Below, piece after piece: positions 1 through 6,008 of a DNA stretch of 6,457 bases. Source of the DNA: Saprospiraceae bacterium (GTDB taxonomy: Bacteria; Bacteroidota; Bacteroidia; Chitinophagales; Saprospiraceae); contig JADZBJ010000108.1 of NCBI GenBank assembly GCA_020852155.1, forward strand, positions 1 to 6,457, given 5' to 3'. The translations under genes and the position numbers were made by a program. The notes beneath the pieces were generated by a model. The model did no database searches, was not told the origin of the DNA, and worked only from the letters and a program-made list of their open reading frames with translations. Each line of letters opens with the position of its first letter. Positions within the stretch are counted from its first letter, which is position 1.

Positions 1-169
1 CTAAGGCTTCCGAAGGATGTTTCCATCCACGCGTAACGTCGCCGCCAGTAGTGCTGTTTTCTATTTTAATGACTGTCGCGCCGAGTTCGGCGAAAAACAT
101 ACCAACTGCCGGGCCAGCCAGTACGCTGGCCAATTCGACAACTTTTAAATCCTTAAAAACGGGTTGCAT
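1..169 (-). CDS. CaiB/BaiF family III CoA-transferase, N-terminal part
   Basis: This is the first 56 codons of a gene that runs off the left edge. It starts at ATG 169-167 and has no stop in the window. The product begins MQPVFKDLKVVELASVLAGP and continues through a segment of the form G-MFFAELGATVIKIEN, then TGGDVTRGWK. This matches the N-terminal Rossmann-like CoA-binding region of family III CoA-transferases (CaiB, BaiF, formyl-CoA transferase and alpha-methylacyl-CoA racemase relatives): the L-V-VELASVLAGP opening, the LGA-VIK-E strand, and a G-D--R segment. Family members move CoA between acyl-CoA thioesters and free carboxylic acids through an aspartyl-CoA intermediate. The catalytic Asp lies further into the protein and is not visible, so the substrate cannot be told. 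The gene lies 17 nt after the stop of the four-helix membrane protein on the same strand, so the two are probably co-transcribed. The family call is secure; the exact enzyme is unknown. Confidence 0.88.
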   Translation of the reverse strand, partial: MQPVFKDLKVVELASVLAGPAVGMFFAELGATVIKIENSTTGGDVTRGWKHPSEAL

Positions 170-186
170 AATCAATAGAGACAAAA

Positions 187-582
187 TCAGGCAATGGGTT
201 CTTTGCGCATTGGTTGTATGAATTTCCATTCAACCCAACCCAGTCCGCCGACGTAAAGTATTTCAGCCACAAAAAGCAGTTTGCCAAAAATATTGCTGGT
301 GTTGAAGTAAACAAAAAGCATAACCAGACTAAGAAAGGCATAAGCCAGGTTGCCGAATGCCAAAACACGAAGCATCTGAAACGTTCTTGTTGCTCGGCGA
401 ACTAAAGACATCCCGTATGAGGCATAAACCAGGTTGGTAACACCTTGAAAAGTCAACAAACCAGGCGGCAAATCCAGCCAATCAGCCAGAGCGCTCCTGA
501 AACAAAGCAATACGACGCCTGCAGTCAGTGCTGAGAGACTATCAAACCACAGTAAATTTGTCAGCGAGCCTTGCCACTTCAT
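187..582 (-). CDS. small four-helix integral membrane protein of unknown function
   Basis: The product is 131 residues from ATG 582-580. The frame also allows a TTG start at 609, which would add nine polar residues (SLHTRLKS region). I prefer the ATG because the extension looks non-membrane and adds nothing recognisable. Four hydrophobic helices are visible at about residues 13-30, 41-61, 72-93 and 100-118. A basic loop between helices 2 and 3 (RRATR) and a basic tail (MRKEP) suggest both ends face the cytoplasm. The pattern WLDLP-GLL-F-G--NL-YASY after helix 1 and GGLGW-EWK at the end resembles, from memory, a poorly characterised family of about 130-residue 4-TM bacterial proteins; I cannot name a Pfam entry. 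No catalytic motif is seen. It is the first gene of a likely two-gene unit with the CoA-transferase and is divergent from dapF. Confidence 0.72.
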   Translation of the reverse strand: MKWQGSLTNLLWFDSLSALTAGVVLLCFRSALADWLDLPPGLLTFQGVTNLVYASYGMSLVRRATRTFQMLRVLAFGNLAYAFLSLVMLFVYFNTSNIFGKLLFVAEILYVGGLGWVEWKFIQPMRKEPIA

Positions 583-638
583 ACTTTTTAGTCGTGTGTG
601 AAGCGACAAGGTATTTACTTTACGGCAAAAAGACAGAC

Positions 639-1436
639 ATGCAATTCTGGAAATTTCAAGGCGCTGGCAATGATTTTGTCATGGTAGATCAACGGCAGCA
701 ACAGTGGCTGACCCGTGCCGATCAGGCACGCATTGAACGCCTGTGTGATCGCCGATTTGGCATTGGCGCCGACGGTTTGATTTTGCTTCAAAACAGCGCT
801 GAATATGATTTTGAGATGGTTTATTTCAATGCGGACGGACGTGAAAGCACGCTGTGCGGCAACGGCGGTCGCTGCATTGTCGCCTTTGCGCATCAGTTGG
901 GATTGATCGGTGAATCATGCCGTTTTCTGGCCATTGACGGCCCGCATGAAGCCAATATTCAACAACGAGCAACTGGAAAATACTGGGTAGAACTGCACAT
1001 GAATGACGTGCAAAATATTGATTTTCAGGAAGATAACTATGTACTCAACACCGGATCGCCGCACTACGTGCGCTTCGTGCCGAACGTAGAACAAGCCGAT
1101 ATGGTGAGCGAAGGAAAGTCAGTCCGCTATTCGGACCGATTCAAGGCCCAAGGGATAAATGTCAATCTGGCCACGCTGAATTCATCCGGCAACGGGCTTC
1201 GCATCCGTACTTACGAACGCGGTGTTGAGGATGAAACGCTGGCCTGTGGCACGGGCGTGACAGCCGCGGCATTGGCGGCGGCTGTTCAGCAAAAATGGGA
1301 AGGGGAAATGGAAGTACCTGTACAGGCTTTGGGCGGTAACCTGGCCGTTCGATTCAAGCGGGAAGGCAACGGCGAGTTTTCAAATATCTGGCTCTGCGGC
1401 CCGGCAGAAGCGGTGTTTGAAGGACGTATTGATTGA
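639..1436 (+). CDS. dapF: diaminopimelate epimerase
   Basis: DapF interconverts LL- and meso-diaminopimelate, a cytoplasmic, cofactor-free step that supplies lysine and the meso-DAP used in peptidoglycan. The product has 265 residues, normal for the family. The start at ATG 639 gives the canonical N-terminus MQFWKFQGAGNDFVMVD. The open frame reaches back to 528, but the extra 37 residues resemble no DapF and overlap the divergent gene. Both active-site cysteines of the two-base mechanism are present: Cys73 in TLCGNGGRC and Cys203 in LACGTGVTAA. Substrate-contact positions known from the family are also recognisable: Asn11 (GNDF), Asn64 (FNADG), the GINVN segment (about 172-176) and the ERG at 193-195. 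Nothing key is missing. No other dap gene is adjacent. The last two sense codons and the stop lie inside the left arm of the downstream inverted repeat. Confidence 0.97.
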   Translation: MQFWKFQGAGNDFVMVDQRQQQWLTRADQARIERLCDRRFGIGADGLILLQNSAEYDFEMVYFNADGRESTLCGNGGRCIVAFAHQLGLIGESCRFLAIDGPHEANIQQRATGKYWVELHMNDVQNIDFQEDNYVLNTGSPHYVRFVPNVEQADMVSEGKSVRYSDRFKAQGINVNLATLNSSGNGLRIRTYERGVEDETLACGTGVTAAALAAAVQQKWEGEMEVPVQALGGNLAVRFKREGNGEFSNIWLCGPAEAVFEGRID

Positions 1437-1471
1437 TTCGATTAAGTCCGATTGATTCGATTGATTCGATT
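1429..1471 (+). repeat. left arm of modular inverted repeat
   Basis: This 43-nt arm is built from three short modules in the order A-B-C-C: TTGATTGATTCGATT, AAGTCCGATT, GATTCGATT, GATTCGATT. It starts inside the dapF stop region (stop codon at 1434-1436) and is followed by a T-run (1470-1475). Its partner is at 1527-1569. The A modules can pair over 15 bp, and the B-C block pairs over 19 positions with one G-U wobble. Confidence 0.88.
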
Positions 1472-1476
1472 TTTTC

Positions 1477-1515
1477 ACCACGAAGGCACTAAGAACCACG
1501 AAGAGACACTAAGAA
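1477..1515. repeat. tandem direct repeat of CACGAAG type in the hairpin core
   Basis: Two adjacent copies share the pattern ACCACGAAG-(n)-CACTAAGAA: 1477-1495, and 1495-1515 with a 2-nt insertion, sharing one base at the junction. The copies lie in the 55-nt core between the two inverted arms. From general experience, similar CACGAAGG-CACTAAG strings recur in intergenic DNA of many environmental bacteria. I recall no established function for them. No open frame or promoter is evident in the core. Confidence 0.75.
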
Positions 1516-1526
1516 AATCCGCGTGC

Positions 1527-1569
1527 AATCGAATCAATCGGATTTAATCGAATCAATCGAATCAATCAA
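1527..1569 (-). repeat. right arm of modular inverted repeat
   Basis: Read on the minus strand this 43-nt arm has the module order A-C-B'-C: TTGATTGATTCGATT, GATTCGATT, AAATCCGATT, GATTCGATT. It uses the same modules and has the same total length as the left arm at 1429-1471, but B and one C have swapped places and B' differs by one base. It ends 6 nt from the stop codon of the DUF4197 gene at 1576-1578. A transcript from either side could fold into a long stem with 9-nt unpaired C modules, so the element may end transcription from both convergent genes. That role is inferred. Confidence 0.88.
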
Positions 1570-1575
1570 CCCGGT

Positions 1576-2322
1576 TTATTTTCCTTGTTTGGCAAAGACC
1601 TTGCGCAGCAGTTCGGAATTGCGCTGGTTGACATCGGTGCGGATGCCTTTTTCTTTTTGTTCGACAAGGCTGAACATCCCTGCGAGGGCTTTTTTAGTCA
1701 CATGGTCATCCAGTTCGGGATTGGTTTTGCTGACCATTGGAATTTTGTTGTAAGCGCCGACTGCGTTTGACCAGTATTCGCGCGCATTTACCTTGTCGAG
1801 AGAAGCCTGAATGATGGGTTTGAATTCAGCATACAACTGCTCGTAAGTGGCTTTTTCAAGGTAACGTGTTGCTGCGTCGGGATTGCCGGACAGGATATTG
1901 AGGGCATCCTGGAAGGTCATTTTCTTGATGGCTGACACAAAAATCGGTTTGGCTTTGGTGGCGGCGTCTTCGGCGGCTCGGTTCATGCGTTCGGTCAGGT
2001 CGGCTTCGACATTGTTCCAGCCTGGTACGACTTTGAGTTTGGTGACCACCTTTTGAGCTTCTTCAGGCAACAGAATTTTATAGGCCGATTTGTAATATCC
2101 GTCTTTGGCAGACAGGAAATTGGTTGCTTCGCTGACGCCGTTGTTGAGGGCTTCTTTCAGGCCATTTCCGGCTTCTTCCTGAGTGAGTTTGCCGTCTTTG
2201 ACAGAATTAACGGCATTTTCCGCTTTTTTCAGAACATTCCCGAATTGCGCAAAGCCAGTTTGGAGAGAAAGTAGTGTAAGTAAAAAAAGGAGTGTTTTTT
2301 TCATTATCAAAATGTGTTTCAT
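1576..2322 (-). CDS. DUF4197 family exported protein
   Basis: The product is 248 residues from ATG 2322. A second in-frame ATG at 2304 (MKKTLLFLLTLLSLQTGFAQ) gives an equally good signal peptide and 242 residues, and the true start may be that one. The signal peptide has a basic n-region, a leucine-rich core and an AQ cleavage site; there is no lipobox cysteine, so the protein should be soluble in the periplasm or outside. The mature part is all-helical in character and covers the whole DUF4197 family: LTQEEAGNGLKEAL near the N-terminus, NRAAEDAATKAKPIF (109-123 from the second Met), IKKMTFQDALNIL (126-138), DAATRYL (143-149), a YW--AVGAYN segment, and LDDHVTKKALAGMF (198-211) before the LLRKVF end. 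The family's function is unknown. The gene stands alone, convergent with dapF and divergent from the DUF3667 gene. A weak promoter-like TAATTCTG sits on the minus strand at 2340-2333. Confidence 0.9.
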   Translation of the reverse strand: MKHILIMKKTLLFLLTLLSLQTGFAQFGNVLKKAENAVNSVKDGKLTQEEAGNGLKEALNNGVSEATNFLSAKDGYYKSAYKILLPEEAQKVVTKLKVVPGWNNVEADLTERMNRAAEDAATKAKPIFVSAIKKMTFQDALNILSGNPDAATRYLEKATYEQLYAEFKPIIQASLDKVNAREYWSNAVGAYNKIPMVSKTNPELDDHVTKKALAGMFSLVEQKEKGIRTDVNQRNSELLRKVFAKQGK

Positions 2323-2332
2323 GAATTTGTAC

Positions 2333-2340
2333 CAGAATTA
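2333..2340 (-). promoter_or_regulatory. possible -7 promoter element upstream of the DUF4197 gene
   Basis: The minus strand reads TAATTCTG, one mismatch from the Bacteroidota -7 consensus TAnnTTTG. It ends 10 nt before ATG 2322 and 28 nt before ATG 2304. If used, it would leave almost no leader for the first ATG and a normal short leader for the second, which favours the second start. No matching -33 TTTG is seen, so this is weak. Confidence 0.25.
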
Positions 2341-2420
2341 AAGTGATTTTGAAGTTTTTCAGGATTGATTTTGAGGATTTGACTTGTTCAAAACCACCTT
2401 GTTCTGAGTTTGAAATGTTG

Positions 2421-2436
2421 CTTTGAAACGTCAAAG
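2421..2436. promoter_or_regulatory. small dyad in the divergent DUF4197/DUF3667 gap
   Basis: CTTTGA and TCAAAG form a perfect 6-bp inverted repeat around AACG. It lies about 43 nt upstream of the -7 element of the DUF3667 gene. It could be an operator, or chance in an AT-moderate gap. The rest of the roughly 200-nt gap shows no RNA gene or open frame that I trust. Confidence 0.25.
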
Positions 2437-2478
2437 ATCGTTGAATGAAACAGTGCGCGCGGCGGTTTATACTTTTCT

Positions 2479-2486
2479 TAACTTTG
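2479..2486 (+). promoter_or_regulatory. -7 promoter element for the DUF3667-DUF4129 genes
   Basis: TAACTTTG is an exact match to the Bacteroidota sigma-ABfr -7 consensus TAnnTTTG. It lies 37 nt before ATG 2524, which would give a leader of about 30 nt. A clear -33 TTTG at the usual spacing is not visible, so the call rests on the -7 box and position only. Confidence 0.42.
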
Positions 2487-2523
2487 GGCTGTCTGATTAT
2501 CCTGTTTGAGACAAAATTATCCA

Positions 2524-3657
2524 ATGGAAAATAACGCAACAAACGCAACTCAACCCGAAGCGCCTCGTCGCAGGTGCCTGAATTGCGGCAAAAAACTGGC
2601 TAAAAAAGGCGCGTTTTGCCCGCATTGTGCGCAGCGAGACTTTGACGGGCGAATCAAACTGCGCGATTTTTTTGGTAAATTTCTGTTGCACCTGACGCAT
2701 CTGGATAACAAGTTCATCCGAATGAGCTGGCAACTGCTGGAGCCGGGCAAGGTTACGGAAGCCTATTTTCAGGGAAAAATCCGCCGTTATCCCCATCCGT
2801 TGCAGTTTTTCTTCATTGTGATGTTCTTTTTCTTGCTGTTTTTCGGCAAGTCTTGCAAAGGCACAGGCATATCTTTCGATCCCGGTCATGGCGGTCTCAA
2901 TATCAATGACTCGAAAGAGAAAGTTGATGTTTGGGCCTTGATTCAGGACTATGCGTTGGCGATTGAACTCCAGAATGCTTATCAATCCATGCCTGCCAGT
3001 TGGCACACACCTGAATCCAAGCTGGCCATTGACTCCGTCACTACGATTGTCACGGGAAAATGGGATGACAAACTCACGCAAATAGATTCGCTCGGCGTAG
3101 AAGGCCGTTTTGATAGTATTCCGTTCACCATGTTCAACCACCAGGTTAAGATATCCATTGTTGATCTGGTCAAACTAACGCCTGATTCCATCTTTTCGAA
3201 ATACTCCATTTCGAAGTGGCAGGAGCAATTGCTCTTGCGTCAGGGCATCAAAACCCTGCATGATCCGGTCGGGCTGATTAACCGTTATGTGGGCAGTGCC
3301 GCCTGGACAATTCTGGTGCTCATAGCCCTGATGGCTGGCGTTTTAAGCCTGTTTTACTGGCGAAGGAATCGTTATTATGTAGAACATTTGATTTTTTTGC
3401 TTCATCAGCACGCAGGGGCTTTCCTGATGCTGACCTTGTTGCTCCTGGTTGATGTGTTCATTTATCCGGTGCATCCCGTCATTTTTATACTGGCTGTCTT
3501 CTGGATCGGTATTTCACTGCTTATGGCAATGAAGCGATACTACGGCCAGTCGTGGTTAAAGACCACGTTCAAATGGATGATCTACTGCCTGCTGTATTTG
3601 ATGGGTTTCGTGACTTTATTCGCATTCAGCATATTGGTGATCTTCGCTATTTTTTGA
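2524..3657 (+). CDS. DUF3667-like zinc-ribbon membrane protein
   Basis: The product is 377 residues from ATG 2524; an in-frame TTG at 2506 would add only six residues. A zinc ribbon sits at the N-terminus: CLNC at 18-21 and CPHC at 32-35, ten residues apart. Then comes a helical segment DFFGKFLLHLTHLDNKFIR (48-66), and LLEPGKVTEAYFQGKIRRYPHP (71-92), which is the hallmark of DUF3667 proteins: a PGK-----Y--GKR--Y-P block leading into the first membrane helix (about 94-109). A soluble stretch of about 150 residues follows (110-258), then four helices at about 259-278, 292-311, 314-335 and 349-376. The YVEHLIFLLHQHAGAFLM motif before helix 3 is also typical of the family. Function is unknown; in topology the ribbon is probably cytoplasmic and the insert probably periplasmic. 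It is probably co-transcribed with the DUF4129 gene, which follows closely on the same strand. Confidence 0.88.
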   Translation: MENNATNATQPEAPRRRCLNCGKKLAKKGAFCPHCAQRDFDGRIKLRDFFGKFLLHLTHLDNKFIRMSWQLLEPGKVTEAYFQGKIRRYPHPLQFFFIVMFFFLLFFGKSCKGTGISFDPGHGGLNINDSKEKVDVWALIQDYALAIELQNAYQSMPASWHTPESKLAIDSVTTIVTGKWDDKLTQIDSLGVEGRFDSIPFTMFNHQVKISIVDLVKLTPDSIFSKYSISKWQEQLLLRQGIKTLHDPVGLINRYVGSAAWTILVLIALMAGVLSLFYWRRNRYYVEHLIFLLHQHAGAFLMLTLLLLVDVFIYPVHPVIFILAVFWIGISLLMAMKRYYGQSWLKTTFKWMIYCLLYLMGFVTLFAFSILVIFAIF

Positions 3658-3681
3658 TAACCCTTGAACTGTTTTCGCCTT

Positions 3682-4461
3682 ATGCGATTGATTTTGCTGC
3701 TTACAATACTTTGTATATCAACACTTTGGATCCAGGCTCAGACGGAAACGACTATTCCCGTCGAGGCTGTGCCCGTGGAAGCGGAAGCATTTCAGGCGGA
3801 AGAAACCACCTTGCCGGAAGAGGAAACGTATGAAGAAATGGTAACTGAATCCAGACCCGCGCCGCCGCCTGCACCGGTTGACATGCGCAGGATTGACGAT
3901 GAAAAATGGGATAAAACATCCGGGAAAATGGATTACAGCAAGGATGTTCCGAACCCGCCCAAAGAGATAAAACCAGTGGCAAATACGCCTGATACCAACT
4001 GGCTGGGCGCTTTTGAAGGGCTGGGTACCATCTTGCAGGTGTTGGCCATCATCATTGCTATTGTACTGATCGGTTGGGGCGTCTGGCGCATGATGGATCA
4101 GCCGGCTAACCGCAGAATTGCCACAGATGGCGTGGTCATTAATGCCGAAAACCTCGACGCTTATTTACACGAAACCGACCTGGATGTATTTTTAAGGGAA
4201 GCCTTGCAAGCCCAGGATTTCAAATTAGCCATTCGCATCCGTTATTTACAGGCTATAAAACACCTGACCGACCGAGGGCAAATTCAATGGGCCAAGGAAA
4301 AAACCAACCGCGAATATGTTCGGGAAATGCGACCGCAACCCAAAGGCGAGGCCTTCCGACAAGCCACGCAGGTGTATGAACGCGCCTGGTACGGCAATCG
4401 CCCGCTTCGCGCTACGGAATTCGCTGTGATTGAACCGCTTTTTACGGGATTGATGGTTTAG
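3682..4461 (+). CDS. DUF4129 domain membrane protein
   Basis: The product is 259 residues from ATG 3682. An in-frame TTG at 3664 would put six extra residues before a signal peptide that already looks complete (MRLILLLTILCISTLWIQAQ). After cleavage comes a low-complexity periplasmic stretch rich in Glu, Pro and Ala (about 21-66) with Pro repeats at 59-64. One membrane helix follows at about 115-136. The cytoplasmic C-terminal domain (about 165-258) carries FLREALQAQDFKLAIRIRYL, then LTDRGQI-W---KTNREYVREM, and ends VYERAWYGNRPL. These are the conserved blocks of DUF4129, related to the tail of transglutaminase-type membrane proteins. In Bacteroidota such genes usually sit beside MoxR ATPase, DUF58 and DUF4350 genes; none is downstream here. 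It starts 24 nt after the DUF3667 stop, and its own stop codon abuts the 44-bp hairpin repeats. Confidence 0.88.
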   Translation: MRLILLLTILCISTLWIQAQTETTIPVEAVPVEAEAFQAEETTLPEEETYEEMVTESRPAPPPAPVDMRRIDDEKWDKTSGKMDYSKDVPNPPKEIKPVANTPDTNWLGAFEGLGTILQVLAIIIAIVLIGWGVWRMMDQPANRRIATDGVVINAENLDAYLHETDLDVFLREALQAQDFKLAIRIRYLQAIKHLTDRGQIQWAKEKTNREYVREMRPQPKGEAFRQATQVYERAWYGNRPLRATEFAVIEPLFTGLMV

Positions 4462-4520
4462 TTCCGCCGAACAGGGTACACGCCGAACCCCGTTCGGCGG
4501 CTCTACGTGTGGTCGCTAAA
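4462..4520. repeat. divergent first copy of the hairpin repeat
   Basis: This copy begins directly after the DUF4129 stop codon. It contains the hairpin CGCCGAAC-CCC-GTTCGGCG at 4481-4499 and a competing upstream arm CCGCCGAAC at 4464-4472 that can pair 9 bp with 4492-4500. The spacing to the next copy is 49 nt rather than 44, and the segment 4501-4520 differs from the later copies. The loop is CCC where the other copies have GGG. Confidence 0.82.
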
Positions 4521-4640
4521 CAGGGGACACGCCGAACGGGGTTCGGCGGAACGTGCGTGCCGAACAGGGGACACGCCGAACGGGGTTCGGCGGAACGTGC
4601 GTGCCGAACAGGGGACACGCTGAACGGGGTTCGGCGGAAC
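4521..4640. repeat. 44-bp tandem repeat with an internal hairpin, about 2.7 copies
   Basis: Copies start at 4521, 4565 and 4609, exactly 44 nt apart; the last is cut short at about 4640. The unit opens with CAGGGGACA, then has the hairpin CGCCGAAC-GGG-GTTCGGCG (8-bp stem, 3-nt loop), then GAACGTGCGTGCCGAA. Hairpins lie at 4530-4548, 4574-4592 and 4618-4636. The third has a C-to-T change at 4621 that would keep a G-U pair in the plus-strand RNA. The array fills the gap between the convergent DUF4129 and transporter genes. It may act as a transcription barrier, although no T-run follows the stems. The period is not a multiple of three, so frames running through it are not coding. Confidence 0.92.
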
Positions 4641-4649
4641 GTGGCGGAA

Positions 4650-5966
4650 TCATCCCAACAACTTACGTTGCAAATCTTCCAGCGAAACGCCTTTGGTTTC
4701 GGGCATCATGCGCCACACATAAAGCAGTTGAAGCACCATCATGGCACTGAAAAAAGCGAAGATGGGTCCGCCGCCGTATTGCGAAGCGAAATATGGGAAA
4801 ACGTTGGCGATTAACGCCGCAAACACCCAGTGCGTCAGGCTGCCCAGCGCCATGCCGGAAGCGCGCACCGAGTTGGGGAAAATTTCAGAAATAAACACCC
4901 AGATCACTGCACCCTGTCCAATAGCATGCGAAGCGATGAACATGAAAATATACACCGGAACGAAGGTGTATTGCTCTGAATAGAAAGCCATGGCGATCAA
5001 CGCCAGCGAAACAATGTACCCGATTGAACCAACGTACATAAGCGCCTTGCGGCCAAAACGGTCAATCAAATACCAGCCGCCGATGGTAAAGATCAGGTTG
5101 ACAACGCCGATTCCGGCGGTGGCCAGCAGCGCAGTTTGCTTACCGGAACCCGTCATTTCAAAAATACGCGGCGCATAATATATGACAGCGTTGATACCCG
5201 ATGCCTGATTGAAAAAAGCAAACAAAAATGCCAGTAAAATCGGCCATTTGTAGCGACCTGAAAACAGCGACTCACTGACGCCGCTACGCGCATCGGAAGT
5301 ATCTGAAGCCTTGATTTCAGCCACTGCCGAATCCACATCATCGCCGGAAAGCGCCAGCACAGCCCGCGCAGCCGATTCGTCGCCTTTGTGCAGCAGCAGC
5401 CAGCGCGGCGTTTCGGGCGTATGCCAGACCATCCATGAAAAGGCCAGCGAAGGCAGGGCTACGATACCGAGCATCCAGCGCCAGTCGTTGGGGCCGGAGC
5501 CTTCGAAAAGGTAGTTAGACACATAAGCCAGCAAAATACCCAGTACGATATTAACCTGAAAAGAAATTACCATTCGCCCGCGATATTTCGCAGGAGCGAT
5601 TTCGGAAATATACACCGGCGCAACGACTGACGACGCGCCAATACTCAATCCACCAATAAAACGGAAAAACATGAAGGAATAGACCTCCTGCGCCAACGCC
5701 GCGCCAAGCGCCGACACAAAGAACAGAATACCGATCCAGAGCAGCGTATTTTTACGGCCATAACGGTCGGCCGGAATACCGCCGAACATAGCGCCGAAAA
5801 CAGTACCGTACAAAGCCATCGCCACAGCCAGACCATGATGCCAGTCGTCGAGTTGCCACAACTGTTGAATATCCTGTTCTGCGCCCGAAATAACGGCCGT
5901 GTCCAGGCCAAACAGGAATCCGCCCAGACCGACGGTAATTGACCAAAAGAGTAATTTCTGATTCAT
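4650..5966 (-). CDS. sugar porter family MFS transporter
   Basis: This is an inner-membrane symporter-type sugar importer of the XylE/GLUT branch of the major facilitator superfamily. The product has 438 residues from ATG 5966; a TTG at 5999 would add eleven polar residues. Twelve helices are expected from the hydrophobic pattern. Family signatures appear in order: GFLFGLDTAVISGA in helix 1 (about 17-29), DRYGRK (67-72), a helix 4 and loop block with PVYISEIAPAKYRGR (117-131), PETPRWLL (184-191), NQASGINAVIYYAP in helix 7 (253-266), DRFGRK (302-307), IWVFISEIFPNSVRASG (355-371) and the C-terminal PETKGVSLEDL (422-432). The helix 7 motif starts with Asn-Gln where XylE has Gln-Gln, a conservative change in the sugar site. 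The substrate (xylose, glucose, galactose, fructose or other) cannot be fixed from sequence alone. No sugar catabolic gene is in view. It is divergent from a secreted-protein gene across a 103-nt gap. Confidence 0.95.
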   Translation of the reverse strand: MNQKLLFWSITVGLGGFLFGLDTAVISGAEQDIQQLWQLDDWHHGLAVAMALYGTVFGAMFGGIPADRYGRKNTLLWIGILFFVSALGAALAQEVYSFMFFRFIGGLSIGASSVVAPVYISEIAPAKYRGRMVISFQVNIVLGILLAYVSNYLFEGSGPNDWRWMLGIVALPSLAFSWMVWHTPETPRWLLLHKGDESAARAVLALSGDDVDSAVAEIKASDTSDARSGVSESLFSGRYKWPILLAFLFAFFNQASGINAVIYYAPRIFEMTGSGKQTALLATAGIGVVNLIFTIGGWYLIDRFGRKALMYVGSIGYIVSLALIAMAFYSEQYTFVPVYIFMFIASHAIGQGAVIWVFISEIFPNSVRASGMALGSLTHWVFAALIANVFPYFASQYGGGPIFAFFSAMMVLQLLYVWRMMPETKGVSLEDLQRKLLG

Positions 5967-6008
5967 GTTAAAAGTTGATAAGTCCGTTTGATCTTGCAAG
6001 GTTTTAAA

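Noticed and set aside
528..638. N-terminal extension of dapF
   Set aside because: The added 37 residues match nothing in DapF and overlap the divergent membrane-protein gene; ATG 639 gives the canonical N-terminus.
1429..1569. Insertion sequence remnant with target-site duplication
   Set aside because: The arms look like terminal inverted repeats, but no flanking direct duplication is seen and the core has no coding potential.
2323..2523. tRNA or structured RNA gene in the divergent gap
   Set aside because: No cloverleaf arms, T-loop motif or riboswitch-like conserved core is seen; only a 6-bp dyad and promoter-like boxes.
2497..3141. Long open frame on the minus strand opposite the DUF3667 gene
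   Set aside because: It is antisense to a well-supported coding region, has no recognisable motif, and ends in the promoter area of that gene.
4521..4640. CRISPR-like spacing of the 44-bp repeats
   Set aside because: The whole 44-bp period is repeated, with no unique spacers between repeats, and no cas gene is in view.
4509..4814. Arg/Gly-rich open frames on the plus strand through the repeat array
   Set aside because: The 44-nt period shifts frame at each copy, so the same DNA is read in three frames in turn. The frame then continues antisense to the sugar porter. This is an artefact of GC-rich repeats.
4741..5514. Plus-strand open frames opposite the sugar porter
   Set aside because: They are antisense to a gene with all sugar-porter signatures, and their products have no coherent features.
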